From NCBI GenBank assembly GCA_963755825.1, contig CAVWLA010000003.1, positions 2,914,001 to 2,978,000 of the forward strand: a DNA stretch of 64,000 nt, in the 5' to 3' direction. Every line of letters begins with the position of its first letter. The first letter of the stretch is position 1. The stretch is from DATBQN01 sp963755825. Lineage in GTDB: Bacteria > Acidobacteriota > Thermoanaerobaculia > Multivoradales > UBA5704. A model generated the notes under the pieces. That model saw nothing but the letters and a program-made list of their open reading frames with translations, made no database searches and was not told the origin of the DNA. The translations under genes were made by a program, and so were the position numbers. This document shows, piece by piece, positions 38,873 through 48,384 of this stretch.

Positions 38873-39364
38873 ATGGCCGATCCCGCGCTCCCCGCACCAT
38901 CCGCAGCATCCGCACCATCCGCTCCGTCAGCCGCCGAGGATCTGAGCGACCTGCAGCAGGCCGTCGAGGCCGGCGACGGCATCTTCGTCGTCCGCGGCAG
39001 CGGCACCTGCCGCGGCTGGAACAACATCCGCTACAAGATCGGCCTCTCGGCGAAGAACACGCCGGCGCGGCAGCTGTCGATGAACGTGGCGACGATCCCG
39101 CCCGGCGGCGTCGCCCACGCCCACGTCCACGTCGGCTTCGAGGTGATGCTCTACATCCTCGCCGGGCGCGTGCGCCACGAGTACGGCGAGGGGCTCGGCC
39201 AGTCGGTCGAGAACGCCGCCGGCGACTTCATCTTCATCGCCCCCGGCGTGCCGCACGAGGTGTTCAACCTCTCCGACGAGGAGCCGGTGGTCGCCGTGGT
39301 GGCGCGCTCCGACGCCTCCGAGTGGGAGAACATCATCCCCTACGATCGCCAGCGCGGTCGCTGA
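38873..39364 (+). CDS. Cupin-domain protein
   Basis: 163 residues. Cupin motif 1 is HAHVHVGFEVMLYILAGRV (His, His, Glu ligands) and motif 2 includes FIFIAPGVPHEVFNLS. ATG 38873 follows a short leader. A Pro/Ala/Ser-rich tail of about 20 residues precedes the barrel. It is probably a metal-binding dioxygenase-like or sensory single-domain cupin; the substrate is unknown. It ends 6 bp before the sulfotransferase-GT2 gene. Confidence 0.85.
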   Translation: MADPALPAPSAASAPSAPSAAEDLSDLQQAVEAGDGIFVVRGSGTCRGWNNIRYKIGLSAKNTPARQLSMNVATIPPGGVAHAHVHVGFEVMLYILAGRVRHEYGEGLGQSVENAAGDFIFIAPGVPHEVFNLSDEEPVVAVVARSDASEWENIIPYDRQRGR

Positions 39365-39370
39365 GCCGGC

Positions 39371-41224
39371 ATGCCCGGCGGCGGCGCGTCCGTCCCCATC
39401 TCTCCGCTCATCGTCGCCGGGATGCACCGCTCCGGCGTGGCGCTCGTCGCCTCCTGGCTCGCCGCCGCCGGGATCGACATGGGCGAGGGCGCGGGCGAGC
39501 TCTCGAACGCCGCCGCCATCGAGCTCGATGCGCGCGCGCTCCGCGCCGTCTCCCCGGCCGGCGAGGCCGGCATCCCGGAATGGGGCTGGACGACGAGCGA
39601 GCGCCTCGCCCCGGAGGCCTTCGGCGCCGGTGCCGCGGGGAGCTTCAAGAGCGATCGCGAGGGTCACTTCGGGAGCGCCAGGGCCTACGCCGCCCGGCGG
39701 GCGGCGGGCGGTCGCGCCTGGGGGCTCGCCGACCCGCGCGCCACCCTCCTCCTCGACGACTGGGAGGCGGCGCTCGCCGGCTCGCAGCCGCGCTACCTCC
39801 TGCTCTATCGCGCGCCGTGGGACGTCGCCGATTCGCTGCAGCGCCAGGGCATCGAGGTCTTCCTCGACCACCCGGATTACGCCTACCGCGCCTGGACCCT
39901 CTACAACCGCCTCCTCCTCGACTTCCGCCGCCGCCATCGCGAGGACACGCTCCTCGTCGACCTCGCGGCGCTGGCGGCGGAGCCGGCGCGGCTGGCGCCT
40001 CTCCTCGCCGCGCGCTTCGGCCTCGCGCTGCCGGCGCCGGCGGCCGATCGGCGGCTGGCGCCGGGACGCCCGGCGACTCTGCCGCCCGGCGATCCGCTGA
40101 TCTCGCTCGTCGCCGCCTCGTCGCCCGACGCCGTCGAGCTGCTCGCCGCGCTCGACGCCGAGGCCGATCTGCCCGGCGCCGCCGGCCGCGCCCACCCGCC
40201 GCCGCCGCGACCGCTCGCCGCTCCCGGCGCCGCCGCCGTGGCGCTCTCCGTCGTCATCCCCTGCTACGACCTGGGCGAGCTGCTGCTCGAGGCGGTGGCG
40301 AGCGTGCTGCGCACCGTCCCCGCCGGCTGCGAGCTGCTGATCGTCGACGACGGCTCGCGCGAGGAGCGGACGCGCGCCGTCCTCGCCGACCTCGAGCGGG
40401 GAGGATTCACCGTCATCCGGCAGGAGAACGCCGGCCTCGCGGCGGCGCGCAACCGCGGCATCGCCGCCTCGCGCGGCGGCGCCGTGCTGTCGCTCGACGC
40501 CGACAACCGCCTGCTGCCGGGCTTCGCGGCGGCGGCGCTGGCGGCCCTCGACGAGCACCCGGAGATCGGCGTCGTCTACGGCGGCCGGCAGGAGATCGGC
40601 GCCCGCTCGCGGCGGATCGAGGTGCCGGAGTTCGACCTCGACGCTCTCCTCCGCGCCAACTTCATCGACGCCTGCGCCGTCGTCCGCCGCGAGGTGTGGC
40701 AGCAGTGCGGCGGCTACGACGGCGCGATGCCCGCCATGGGCTGGGAGGACTGGGACCTCTGGCTCGGCGCCGCCGAGCGCGGCTGGGGATTCCACCGGCT
40801 GCCGGGGATGACCTTCGAGTACCGCGTGCGGCCGCGCTCGATGGCGAGCCGCCTGCACGACGCCGAGGTGGGGGTGCCGCTGCGCCTGTACATGCTCGAC
40901 AAGCACCGCGAGCTCTACCGCCGGCGCCTGCCGCAGCTCCTCACCGCCCAGCACCTGAACGCCCAGGCGGAGGCCGAGCTGGCGCGGATCACCGCCGAGC
41001 GCGACGCCTTCGCCGCCGAGCGCCTCGCCCTCCTCGCCCAGCGCGATCTGCTCACCGGCGAGATCGCAAGGCTCGGCGCCAAGCTCGCCGCCGCCCAGGC
41101 CGCCCGCGCCGGCCTCGCCGCCGAGCTCGAGCGCTGGCGCCGGCGAGTCGCCAGCATGGAGGGGACGAGCGCCTGGCGGCTGCGGCGCCTTCTCCTCCGG
41201 CTGCGCGGGAAAGGCGCTCCCTAG
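39371..41224 (+). CDS. Sulfotransferase-like/GT2 glycosyltransferase fusion (GT half intact)
   Basis: 617 residues. Residues 10-240 resemble a sulfotransferase (GMHRSGVALVASWL; LADPRATLLLDDW; LLYRAPWDVADSL), but the PAPS-binding RSGTS is RSGVA. Residues about 290-500 are a GT-A family 2 glycosyltransferase with all usual motifs: VVIPCYDLGELL, IVDDGS, LDADN (metal-binding DxD) and WEDWDLWLGAAERGW. A Glu/Arg coiled coil and the tail SMEGTSAWRLRRLLLRLR follow. It may add sugar to a surface polysaccharide. The gene at 48385 is a paralog of the same build. It starts 6 bp after the cupin gene. Confidence 0.85.
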   Translation: MPGGGASVPISPLIVAGMHRSGVALVASWLAAAGIDMGEGAGELSNAAAIELDARALRAVSPAGEAGIPEWGWTTSERLAPEAFGAGAAGSFKSDREGHFGSARAYAARRAAGGRAWGLADPRATLLLDDWEAALAGSQPRYLLLYRAPWDVADSLQRQGIEVFLDHPDYAYRAWTLYNRLLLDFRRRHREDTLLVDLAALAAEPARLAPLLAARFGLALPAPAADRRLAPGRPATLPPGDPLISLVAASSPDAVELLAALDAEADLPGAAGRAHPPPPRPLAAPGAAAVALSVVIPCYDLGELLLEAVASVLRTVPAGCELLIVDDGSREERTRAVLADLERGGFTVIRQENAGLAAARNRGIAASRGGAVLSLDADNRLLPGFAAAALAALDEHPEIGVVYGGRQEIGARSRRIEVPEFDLDALLRANFIDACAVVRREVWQQCGGYDGAMPAMGWEDWDLWLGAAERGWGFHRLPGMTFEYRVRPRSMASRLHDAEVGVPLRLYMLDKHRELYRRRLPQLLTAQHLNAQAEAELARITAERDAFAAERLALLAQRDLLTGEIARLGAKLAAAQAARAGLAAELERWRRRVASMEGTSAWRLRRLLLRLRGKGAP

Positions 41225-41238
41225 CCAGAGACGACGAA

Positions 41239-41266
41239 GCCCCCCTCGCCGCGAGGCGGAGGGGGG
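41239..41266. terminator. GC-rich stem-loop between convergent genes
   Basis: GCCCCCCTC with GCC pairs with GGCGGAGGGGGG, with one bulge, between the ends of the GT fusion gene (plus) and the beta-helix gene (minus). It could serve both directions. No T-run is present. Confidence 0.4.
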
Positions 41267-41295
41267 CCGCGGAGACCGGGCCGTTGTGGCGGCGG

Positions 41296-42213
41296 CTACT
41301 GGGTGGCGACGACGGTGAGACCGCCGATGCCGGCGACGTCAACGTCGTTGTTCTTGAACGTCTGGCAGGTGCCGCCGGTGGCGATGGCCGTGGCGTTGTC
41401 GGTGATGCTGGTGTTGCCGATGCGGACGGTGGTGCCGGCGGGGCAGTTGATGCCTCCGGCTCCCGACGCTGCATTGTGGGTCGCGACGCTGTTCTCGACC
41501 GTCAACACCGGGGCGCCGACGGCTGCGGCCCCGAAGCCGGCGAAGCTATTGCCCGCCGCGACGGAGTGGTTGACCGAGGTATTGGAGTTCCCCTGGGCCT
41601 TCAGGCCGAAGACGTTCGCCTGCATGCGCACGTTGTCGAGGCTCGCCTTGGCGGTCGAGGTGGGAGCGACGAAGATGCCGCCGCCGGTGGTCCCCGAGCC
41701 GTTGGCGCGCACGATGGTGTCGAGGACGTGGAGTTGGCTCCCCGCCACGGTCGGCTCGAAGTCGATGCCGATCGAGAAGTGGTCGATGGTGCAATTCTCG
41801 ACCTGCACGTCGCCACCGGTGATCACCTTGATGCCGCTCAGGCCGGTGCCCAGCCCTTCGAGATCGAGGCCGCGGAGGACCACCAGGTCACCGGCGTTGG
41901 GCACGTTGACGATGATGCCGTTGGTGCCCGAGACCAGGACGCCCGCCTCGAACCGCTCGCTCGAGATGGTGATCGGCTTGGTGATGGTGACGGCGCCGAA
42001 GCCGCCCGGATCGAGGACGTTGATCTCGCCGCCGGGGGCGGTCTTCGAGATGGCGCCCGCGAAGGTCTTGCAGGGGGCCGTGCGGCTGCACGGGTTGGCG
42101 TCGTCGCCGACGCCGGAGACCCAGGTGCGGGTCGCCTGGGCCTGGGCGATCTGCACCCCCAGGAAGGCGAGGACGCAGAGAGAAAGGACAGATCGCGCGA
42201 AAGTTCTGTTCAT
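41296..42213 (-). CDS. Secreted right-handed beta-helix repeat protein
   Basis: 305 residues. ATG 42213 was preferred because GGAGGAG lies 7 bases upstream and a signal peptide follows (VLSLCVLAFLGVQIAQA). The mature part begins TWVSGVGDDANPCSRTAPCKTFAGAI, the usual entry of pectate-lyase-like parallel beta helices, then repeated short strands (VQVENCTIDHFSIGIDF, GIFVAPTSTAKASLDNV, VENSVATHN). No catalytic residue can be named. Convergent with the GT fusion gene. The region up to 42480 shows no further gene. Confidence 0.85.
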   Translation of the reverse strand: MNRTFARSVLSLCVLAFLGVQIAQAQATRTWVSGVGDDANPCSRTAPCKTFAGAISKTAPGGEINVLDPGGFGAVTITKPITISSERFEAGVLVSGTNGIIVNVPNAGDLVVLRGLDLEGLGTGLSGIKVITGGDVQVENCTIDHFSIGIDFEPTVAGSQLHVLDTIVRANGSGTTGGGIFVAPTSTAKASLDNVRMQANVFGLKAQGNSNTSVNHSVAAGNSFAGFGAAAVGAPVLTVENSVATHNAASGAGGINCPAGTTVRIGNTSITDNATAIATGGTCQTFKNNDVDVAGIGGLTVVATQ

Positions 42214-42480
42214 GGGAAGCTCCTCCAAATTGTACGGTTGGTGGGACTTTCAAAGGCTAAGACAATCTCCTGCGCTCGTCAAACGGCCGGCCGCGCATCC
42301 CCTAGGCGTCGATGGGCGCCATTCCGTTACCCGCCCACGGGCGCCTTCCCGCGACCCGTCCCGGCGGCCTTGCCGCGCCGGGGGGCATTGACTAAGCTCG
42401 CCGCCGACCATGGCCCCGGTCCCCCGCGTCCAAACCGAACCGATCCTCTCCCTGCCGCCCTCTCTCTCAGGAGCGATGCG

Positions 42481-45400
42481 ATGAAACGGACTCTCCTCGT
42501 CGTGGCCTTGGGCTCGGCACTCGCCGCCGCCTGCCTCGCCGCCGCCCCGCCGGCGAAGGCCAAGGACGCCGCCAAGTCGCCCTGGAACGGCGGCACCTTC
42601 GCCGGCCTCGAGCTGCGCGGCATCGGCCCGGCCTTCACCTCCGGGCGGGTGCAGGACCTCGCCGTCGACCCCCGCAACCGCCGCACCTGGTACGCCGCGG
42701 TCGCCTCGGGAGGGGTCTGGAAGACGGTCGACGCGGGGACCACCTGGAGCCCCACCTTCGACGCCACCGGCGGCTACTCGATGGGCTGCGTGACGATCGA
42801 TCCCAACGACTCGCTCACCGTCTGGGCGGGGAGCGGCGAGAACAACAGCCAGCGCAGCGTCTCCTACGGCGACGGTGTCTACCGCTCGCGCGACGGCGGC
42901 GCCAGCTGGCAGAACGTCGGGCTCAAATCCTCCGAGCACATCGCCAAGATCGTCGTCGATCCGCGCGACTCGAAGACCGTCTACGTCGCCGCCCAGGGGC
43001 CGCTGTGGTCGGCGGGCGGCGAGCGCGGCCTCTACAAGACCGCCGACGGCGGCAAGAGCTGGAAGCGGGTGCTCTTCGTCAGCGACAACACCGGCGTCAC
43101 CGACCTGGTGATGGACCACCGCAACCCCGACGTGCTCTACGCCGCCTCCTACCAGCGCCGCCGCCAGGTCTGGACGCTGATCGACGGCGGCCCGGAGAGC
43201 GCCATCTACAAGTCGATCGACGCTGGCGCCAGCTGGACGAAGCTGGCGGCCGGCCTCCCCACGGAGGAGATGGGGCGCATCGGCCTCGCCATCTCCGAGC
43301 AGTCGCCCGACGTCGTCTACGCCGACGTCGAGGCGGCCGGTGGCGCCTCCGGCTTCTACCGCTCGGCCGACGGCGGCTCGCACTGGGAGAAGCGGAGCGG
43401 CCAGTTCTCGAGCTCGCCGCAGTACTACGGCAAGATGTTCGCCGATCCGGCGGCCTTCGACCGCGTCTACCTGATGGACACCTGGATGCACGTCTCGGAC
43501 GACGGCGGCAAGACCTTCAGCCGGCTGCCGGAGAGCGACAAGCATTCGGACAACCACGTCCTGTGGATCGACCGCGAGGAGCCCGCCCACTACCTCAACG
43601 GCTGCGACGGTGGCATCTACGAGAGCTGGGACCGGGGTGCTCACTGGCGCTTCGTCGCCAACCTGCCGACCACCCAGTTCTACCGCGTCGTCGTCGACAA
43701 CGCGCTGCCGTTCTACAACCTCTTGGGCGGCACTCAGGACAACTTCAGCCTGAGCGGCCCGTCGCGCACGGCGAGCGCCTCGGGGATCACCAACGCCGAC
43801 TGGTACGTCACCGTCGGCGGCGACGGCTTCCAGACTCAGGTCGACCCCGAGGACCCCAACACCATCTATGCCGAGTCGCAGTACGGCGTCCTCGTCCGCT
43901 TCGACAAGCGCACCGGCGAGCGCGTCCTGGTGCAGCCGCAGCCGGGCCGCGGCGAGCCGCCGCTGCGCTACAACTGGGACTCGCCGGTCGTCGTCAGCCC
44001 GCACCTGCACAGCCGCCTCTTCTTCGGCGCCAACCGCCTCTATCAGACCGACGACCGCGGCGACCACTGGCGCGCCATCTCGCCGGACCTGACCCGCCAG
44101 CTCGACCGCAACCGGCTGCCGGTGATGGGCCGCGTGTGGAGCATCGACGCGGTGGCGAAGAACACCTCGACCTCCTTCTACGGCAACATCGTGAGCATCT
44201 CCGAGTCGCCCAAGCAGGAGGGGCTGATCTACGTCGGCACCGACGACGGGCTGGTCCAGGTGACCGAGGACGGCGGCGCCCATTGGCGGAAGGTCGAGCG
44301 CTTCCCCGGCGTCCCCGAGCGCACCTACGTGTCGCGCGTCGAGGCGTCGCGGCTCGATCCCGACGTCGTCTTCGCCGCCTTCGACAACCACAAGTCGGGC
44401 GATTTCGCGCCCTACCTCCTGCGCAGCGGCGACCGCGGCCGCACCTGGACCTCGATCGCCGGCGACCTGCCGCACCGCGGGACGGTCTACGTCGTCACCC
44501 AGGACACCGAGCGGCGCGAGCTGCTCTTCGCCGGCACCGAGTTCGGCGCCTTCTTCACCGTCGACGGCGGCGGGCGCTGGATCCCCTTCCAGGGCGGCCT
44601 GCCGCCGATCGCCGTCCGCGACATCGCCATCCAGAAGCGCGAGGGGGACCTGGCGCTCGCCACCTTCGGCCGCGGCTTCTACATTCTCGACGACTACACG
44701 CCGCTCCGCCGCGTCGACGACGCCATGCTGGCGCGCGACGCGACGCTCTTCCCGGTGCGCCGGGCCCTCCTCTACAACCCCGCCCGGCCGCTCGGCGGCC
44801 ACGGCGCCGCGTTCCAGGGGGCCGGCTTCTTCACCGCCCCCAATCCTCCCTTCGGCGCCATCTTCACCTACTACCTGAAGGAGGGGCTGAAGACCCGCAA
44901 GGCTCTGCGCAAGGAGCGCGAGAAGAAGCTCGTCGGCGAGAACGAGACGGTCGCCTATCCGAGCTGGGACGACCTGCGCGCCGAGGACCGCGAGGAGGCG
45001 CCGGCGATCGTGCTGACGGTGACCGACGAGGACGGGCAGGTGGTGCGGCGCCTCAGCGGGCCGGTCTCCGCCGGCTTCCATCGCGTCGCCTGGGACCTCC
45101 ACTACCCGGCCGCGACGCCGGTCGAGCCGCCTTCGCCCGAGGCGGGAGACGGCGGCGACTCGATCGGCGGACCGATGGCGGCGCCCGGCACCTACCGCGT
45201 GGCGCTCGCCGAGCGCGTCGGCGGCAAGCTGGTGCCGCTCGGCGAGCCGCAGAGCTTCCCGGCCGAGCCGCTGTGGCGCGGCGGCCTGGCGGCACCGGAG
45301 CTCGCCAAGGTGCTCGACTTCGAGCGCCGGACGGCGCGGCTGCAGCGCGCCGTGATGGGGGCGGTCGAGGCGGCCGGCGAGGCGCGGGCCGAGCTCGACG

Positions 45401-45774
45401 CCATCGATCGCACGCTCCCCGAGGCGCCGAAGGCGGGCGCCGATCTGGGCGCCCAGGCGCGCGCGCTCCGCGAGCGGCTGGCCGACCTCGGCGTCGCCTT
45501 GACCGGCGACTCCACGGTCGCCTCGCACAGCGAGCCGACTCTGCAGTCGATCGAAGACCGCGTGCAGGCAGTCGTCCAGGGGCACTGGAACGCCAGCGGC
45601 GCGCCGACCCAGGTGCAGCTCGAGCAGTACGCCGGTGCGCGCGACGACTTCGCGCCGGTGCTCGAGAAGCTGCGCACGCTGATCGAGGTCGACCTGAAGC
45701 ATCTCGAGGACCAGCTCGAGGCGGCCGGCGCGCCGTGGACGCCGGGCCGCGTGCCGGTCTGGCACCCCGAGTAG
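42481..45774 (+). CDS. Second large exported Vps10/sortilin-like BNR-repeat protein
   Basis: 1097 residues. ATG 42481 follows AGGAG and opens a signal peptide (LLVVALGSALAAACLAA, with a Cys that could be lipidated). Asp-box blades recur (SRDGGASW, TADGGKSW, SADGGSHW, TEDGGAHW, SGDRGRTW), and the closing half has the same segments as the gene at 19957, such as LFAGTEFGAFFTVDGGGRW, APGTYRV and a helical C-terminus. So the two are paralogs with the same domain order: propeller, beta module, helical tail. The ligand or substrate is unknown. Confidence 0.88.
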   Translation: MKRTLLVVALGSALAAACLAAAPPAKAKDAAKSPWNGGTFAGLELRGIGPAFTSGRVQDLAVDPRNRRTWYAAVASGGVWKTVDAGTTWSPTFDATGGYSMGCVTIDPNDSLTVWAGSGENNSQRSVSYGDGVYRSRDGGASWQNVGLKSSEHIAKIVVDPRDSKTVYVAAQGPLWSAGGERGLYKTADGGKSWKRVLFVSDNTGVTDLVMDHRNPDVLYAASYQRRRQVWTLIDGGPESAIYKSIDAGASWTKLAAGLPTEEMGRIGLAISEQSPDVVYADVEAAGGASGFYRSADGGSHWEKRSGQFSSSPQYYGKMFADPAAFDRVYLMDTWMHVSDDGGKTFSRLPESDKHSDNHVLWIDREEPAHYLNGCDGGIYESWDRGAHWRFVANLPTTQFYRVVVDNALPFYNLLGGTQDNFSLSGPSRTASASGITNADWYVTVGGDGFQTQVDPEDPNTIYAESQYGVLVRFDKRTGERVLVQPQPGRGEPPLRYNWDSPVVVSPHLHSRLFFGANRLYQTDDRGDHWRAISPDLTRQLDRNRLPVMGRVWSIDAVAKNTSTSFYGNIVSISESPKQEGLIYVGTDDGLVQVTEDGGAHWRKVERFPGVPERTYVSRVEASRLDPDVVFAAFDNHKSGDFAPYLLRSGDRGRTWTSIAGDLPHRGTVYVVTQDTERRELLFAGTEFGAFFTVDGGGRWIPFQGGLPPIAVRDIAIQKREGDLALATFGRGFYILDDYTPLRRVDDAMLARDATLFPVRRALLYNPARPLGGHGAAFQGAGFFTAPNPPFGAIFTYYLKEGLKTRKALRKEREKKLVGENETVAYPSWDDLRAEDREEAPAIVLTVTDEDGQVVRRLSGPVSAGFHRVAWDLHYPAATPVEPPSPEAGDGGDSIGGPMAAPGTYRVALAERVGGKLVPLGEPQSFPAEPLWRGGLAAPELAKVLDFERRTARLQRAVMGAVEAAGEARAELDAIDRTLPEAPKAGADLGAQARALRERLADLGVALTGDSTVASHSEPTLQSIEDRVQAVVQGHWNASGAPTQVQLEQYAGARDDFAPVLEKLRTLIEVDLKHLEDQLEAAGAPWTPGRVPVWHPE

Positions 45775-45951
45775 GCGGCGCGCGGAAGCGCCGCCTCGCG
45801 GCGGGTCGGTGGAGGCGGCGCCGGAGAGCGAGCGAAGGCTCCTGGCGCCGCGTTTCCGCGCCGCGGCCGGCGTCGCCGCCGGGGCGCCGAGCGGCAGTGA
45901 AAAGATGCTGTAAAGAAAGCGCGGCGCGGCGCGGCGAAAGCTTCGCGTGGC

Positions 45952-47469
45952 ATGGTTGGTGCGAGGCACGGGGGCATGCTGCTCCCCGGCCGCCGCCGCC
46001 CCCAGCGCTCTCGATCGACCGTCCGCCGGGTGATCGCGCGGGCCATCGCGATCTTCGCGGTCGCCGCGATCGCCGTCGTCGGCGCCGCCGCGATGCTCCT
46101 CGCGGCAGGCCGCTGGCCGGCGGCGCGCCGCGCGCCGCGCAACGTCATCGTCGTCTGCATCGACACCCTCCGCGCCGACCACCTGAGCGCCTACGGCTAC
46201 GGGCGCGGCACGACGCCACGCCTCGACGCGCTGGCGCGGCGCGGCATGCTCTTCGAGCACGCCCTCGCCGCGGCGCCATGGACGGTCCCCTCGGTCGGCA
46301 GCCTGCTCACCTCGCTCTATCCGGTGGAGCACGGTGCCGCGGTCGACGGCGAGGTGCGTCAGCTCGACGAGCAGACGCCCGCTCAGCTCCGCCCCGAGGT
46401 GGAGACCCTGGGCGACATCCTCCACGGAGCGGGGCTGCGCACTGCGCTCTTCTCCGGCAATCCCTATCTGTGGGGGCGCTTCCAGCGCGGCTTCGACACC
46501 GCCGTCGCCGAGCGGCAGACCGCCGCCGAGCTGACCGACCGCGCCATCGCCTGGCTCGGCGGCCGCTCGCGGGTGTCGCACCGGCCGTTCTTCCTCTACC
46601 TGCAGTACATGGACCTGCACCAGCCGATCGAGCCGCCGGCCCCCTACGCCGACCACTTCGCGGTCGACCTCGGCGGCGAGCGCGGCAGCGCCCACAGCAA
46701 TTGGAGCTTCGACCGCCAGAGCGATCTCGGCGATCTCGATTTCCGCCGCTTCCGCGCCCACAAGGTCGCCCTCTACGACGGCTCGCTGCTCTACGTCGAC
46801 GCCCAGATCGGCCGCCTGCTCGACGCCGTCGAGGCGCTCGGCGGCCGCGGCGACACCCTCGTCGTCGTCACCGCCGATCACGGCGAGGAGTTCTGGGACC
46901 ACGCCGAGGCCGAGCGGCAGATGGGCGGCGACCCGCGCGGGGTGTGGGGCGTCGGCCACGGCCACACCCTCTTCCAGGAGCTCCTCCACGTGCCGCTGAT
47001 CGTCGCCGGTCCTGGCTGGCCGAGCGGCCGGCGGGTGCCCTGCGGCGTCAGCCTCCTCGACGTCGCGCCGACGGTGCTCGCCGGCCTCCGCCTGCCGCCG
47101 CGCCCGGCCATGCGCGGCGCGAGCCTCGGCCGCTTCCTGGGCGCTCCGGCGGCGGACGGCGCCTGCGCCGAGGCGACGCTGCCGCTCGCCGCCGAGTCGC
47201 CCGCCTACGGGCCGACGGCGCGGGCTCTGGTGTGGAGCGGCTGGAAGCTGATCGAGCGCGAGGGCGCCGGCCCCGCGCTCTACGACCTGGCGAGCGACCC
47301 GGACGAGCGCCACGACCTCGCCGGCTGCCGGCCGCGCACGCTCGCCGCCCTCTCCGGCCTCCTCGCCCACGAGCTGGCGCCGCGCCGACAGGCGCGCGCC
47401 GAGATCCAGCCGCCGGACGAGGAGACGACCCGCCAGCTCCGCTCGCTCGGCTACCTCGGCGGCGGCTGA
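45952..47469 (+). CDS. Sulfatase-like hydrolase of the alkaline phosphatase superfamily
   Basis: 505 residues. One N-terminal membrane helix (AIAIFAVAAIAVVGAAAMLLA) anchors a periplasmic sulfatase fold: NVIVVCIDTLRADHLSAYGY for the first metal site, APWTVPSVGSLLTSLYP at the nucleophile and VVVTADHGEEFWDH...GHGHTLFQELLHVPLI for the second metal site. The formylglycine motif C/S-x-P-S-R is absent; Thr stands where the nucleophile is expected, as in phosphoethanolamine or phosphoglycerol transferases. It may therefore be a phospho- or group transferase rather than a true sulfatase. A shorter start (45976) is possible. Confidence 0.85.
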   Translation: MVGARHGGMLLPGRRRPQRSRSTVRRVIARAIAIFAVAAIAVVGAAAMLLAAGRWPAARRAPRNVIVVCIDTLRADHLSAYGYGRGTTPRLDALARRGMLFEHALAAAPWTVPSVGSLLTSLYPVEHGAAVDGEVRQLDEQTPAQLRPEVETLGDILHGAGLRTALFSGNPYLWGRFQRGFDTAVAERQTAAELTDRAIAWLGGRSRVSHRPFFLYLQYMDLHQPIEPPAPYADHFAVDLGGERGSAHSNWSFDRQSDLGDLDFRRFRAHKVALYDGSLLYVDAQIGRLLDAVEALGGRGDTLVVVTADHGEEFWDHAEAERQMGGDPRGVWGVGHGHTLFQELLHVPLIVAGPGWPSGRRVPCGVSLLDVAPTVLAGLRLPPRPAMRGASLGRFLGAPAADGACAEATLPLAAESPAYGPTARALVWSGWKLIEREGAGPALYDLASDPDERHDLAGCRPRTLAALSGLLAHELAPRRQARAEIQPPDEETTRQLRSLGYLGGG

Positions 47470-47542
47470 CCGCCGCGCGGCGGGCTATGATCGGCGCCAG
47501 CGCTCGGCGCTCTCCGTCAGAGAGCCGCCCAAGGAGGACGCC

Positions 47543-48325
47543 ATGATCTCGACGCGACGCCTCGCCCCCACCGTCACCGCACCGCTCGCCGCCGTCATCA
47601 TGGGCCTCATGAGCCTCGCCCTGCCGGCGCTCGCCGCGGCGCAGGCGGGGGGCGAGCAGGCTCCGCCGCCATCACGGCCGGGGCCGGGGGCGCCGTCGAT
47701 CACCGTCCAGGGCACCGCCGAGGTGCGCTCGGACCCCGATGTGGCGAGCGTCCGGCTCGGCATCGTCGCGCAGGGGACCAACGCCCAGGCGGCGCAGGAG
47801 CGGGCGAACCAGGCGGCGAACGCCATCCTCGCCGCGGTGCGCGGCCTCGGCGTGCCGGCGGCCGACGTGCAGACCACCGACCTCTCGCTGACGCCGCTCT
47901 TCCCCAACGACCCGCGCGGCACCAACGAGGCGCCGCGCATCGTCGGCTACCAGGCGACCGACACCGTGGCGGTGCGCCTCGAGCGCCTCGAGCTGGTAGG
48001 GAAGGTCATCGACGCCGGGCTCACCGCCGGCGCCAACCGCGTCGACGGCGTCGACTTCGGCCTTCGCGACGAGGGTCCGGCGGAGGCGCGGGCGCTCGCC
48101 CAGGCGGTCGCCCAGGCGCGGCAGAAGGCGCAGGCGATCGCCGGCGCGCTCGGCGTCCGCTTGGGCGAGGCGCTGGCGGCGGAGGAGGGCGGCGGCGGCG
48201 GCGAGCCGGTGCCGCGCTTCGCGCCGCGCATGGCCGTCATGGCGTCGGCCAAGTCGACGCCGATCTCCGCCGGCCAGATCGCCACCACCGCGACCGTCAC
48301 CGTGCGCTACCGCATCGCGCCGTAG
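47543..48325 (+). CDS. SIMPL domain (DUF541) exported protein
   Basis: 260 residues. A signal peptide (AAVIMGLMSLALPALAAAQA) precedes a SIMPL domain: ITVQGTAEVRSDPDVASVRLGIVAQG, ADVQTTDLSLTPLF, GYQATDTVAVRL and LAQAVAQARQKAQAIAGALGVRLGEAL are all characteristic. ATG 47543 has AAGGAGG upstream. This periplasmic or outer-membrane family of unclear function is widespread. It is followed by the second fusion glycosyltransferase gene. Confidence 0.93.
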   Translation: MISTRRLAPTVTAPLAAVIMGLMSLALPALAAAQAGGEQAPPPSRPGPGAPSITVQGTAEVRSDPDVASVRLGIVAQGTNAQAAQERANQAANAILAAVRGLGVPAADVQTTDLSLTPLFPNDPRGTNEAPRIVGYQATDTVAVRLERLELVGKVIDAGLTAGANRVDGVDFGLRDEGPAEARALAQAVAQARQKAQAIAGALGVRLGEALAAEEGGGGGEPVPRFAPRMAVMASAKSTPISAGQIATTATVTVRYRIAP

Positions 48326-48384
48326 CCGGCGGCGCCGGTATCGGAACGCTCTCGACCGCACCCCACCGTCCTCGCGAGCCCGCG

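Noticed and set aside
45749..45768. GTGCCGGTCTGGCACCCC near the end of the second Vps10-type gene
   Set aside because: Only the TGGCACC part matches the repeat core. It encodes the conserved C-terminal VPVWHPE and lacks the flanks.
42250..47370. Very long open frame on the minus strand (about 1700 codons)
   Set aside because: It lies opposite well-supported genes (Vps10-type protein, sulfatase-like). Its product is Arg/Gly/Ala/Val-rich low complexity, the usual by-product of high GC at third codon positions.
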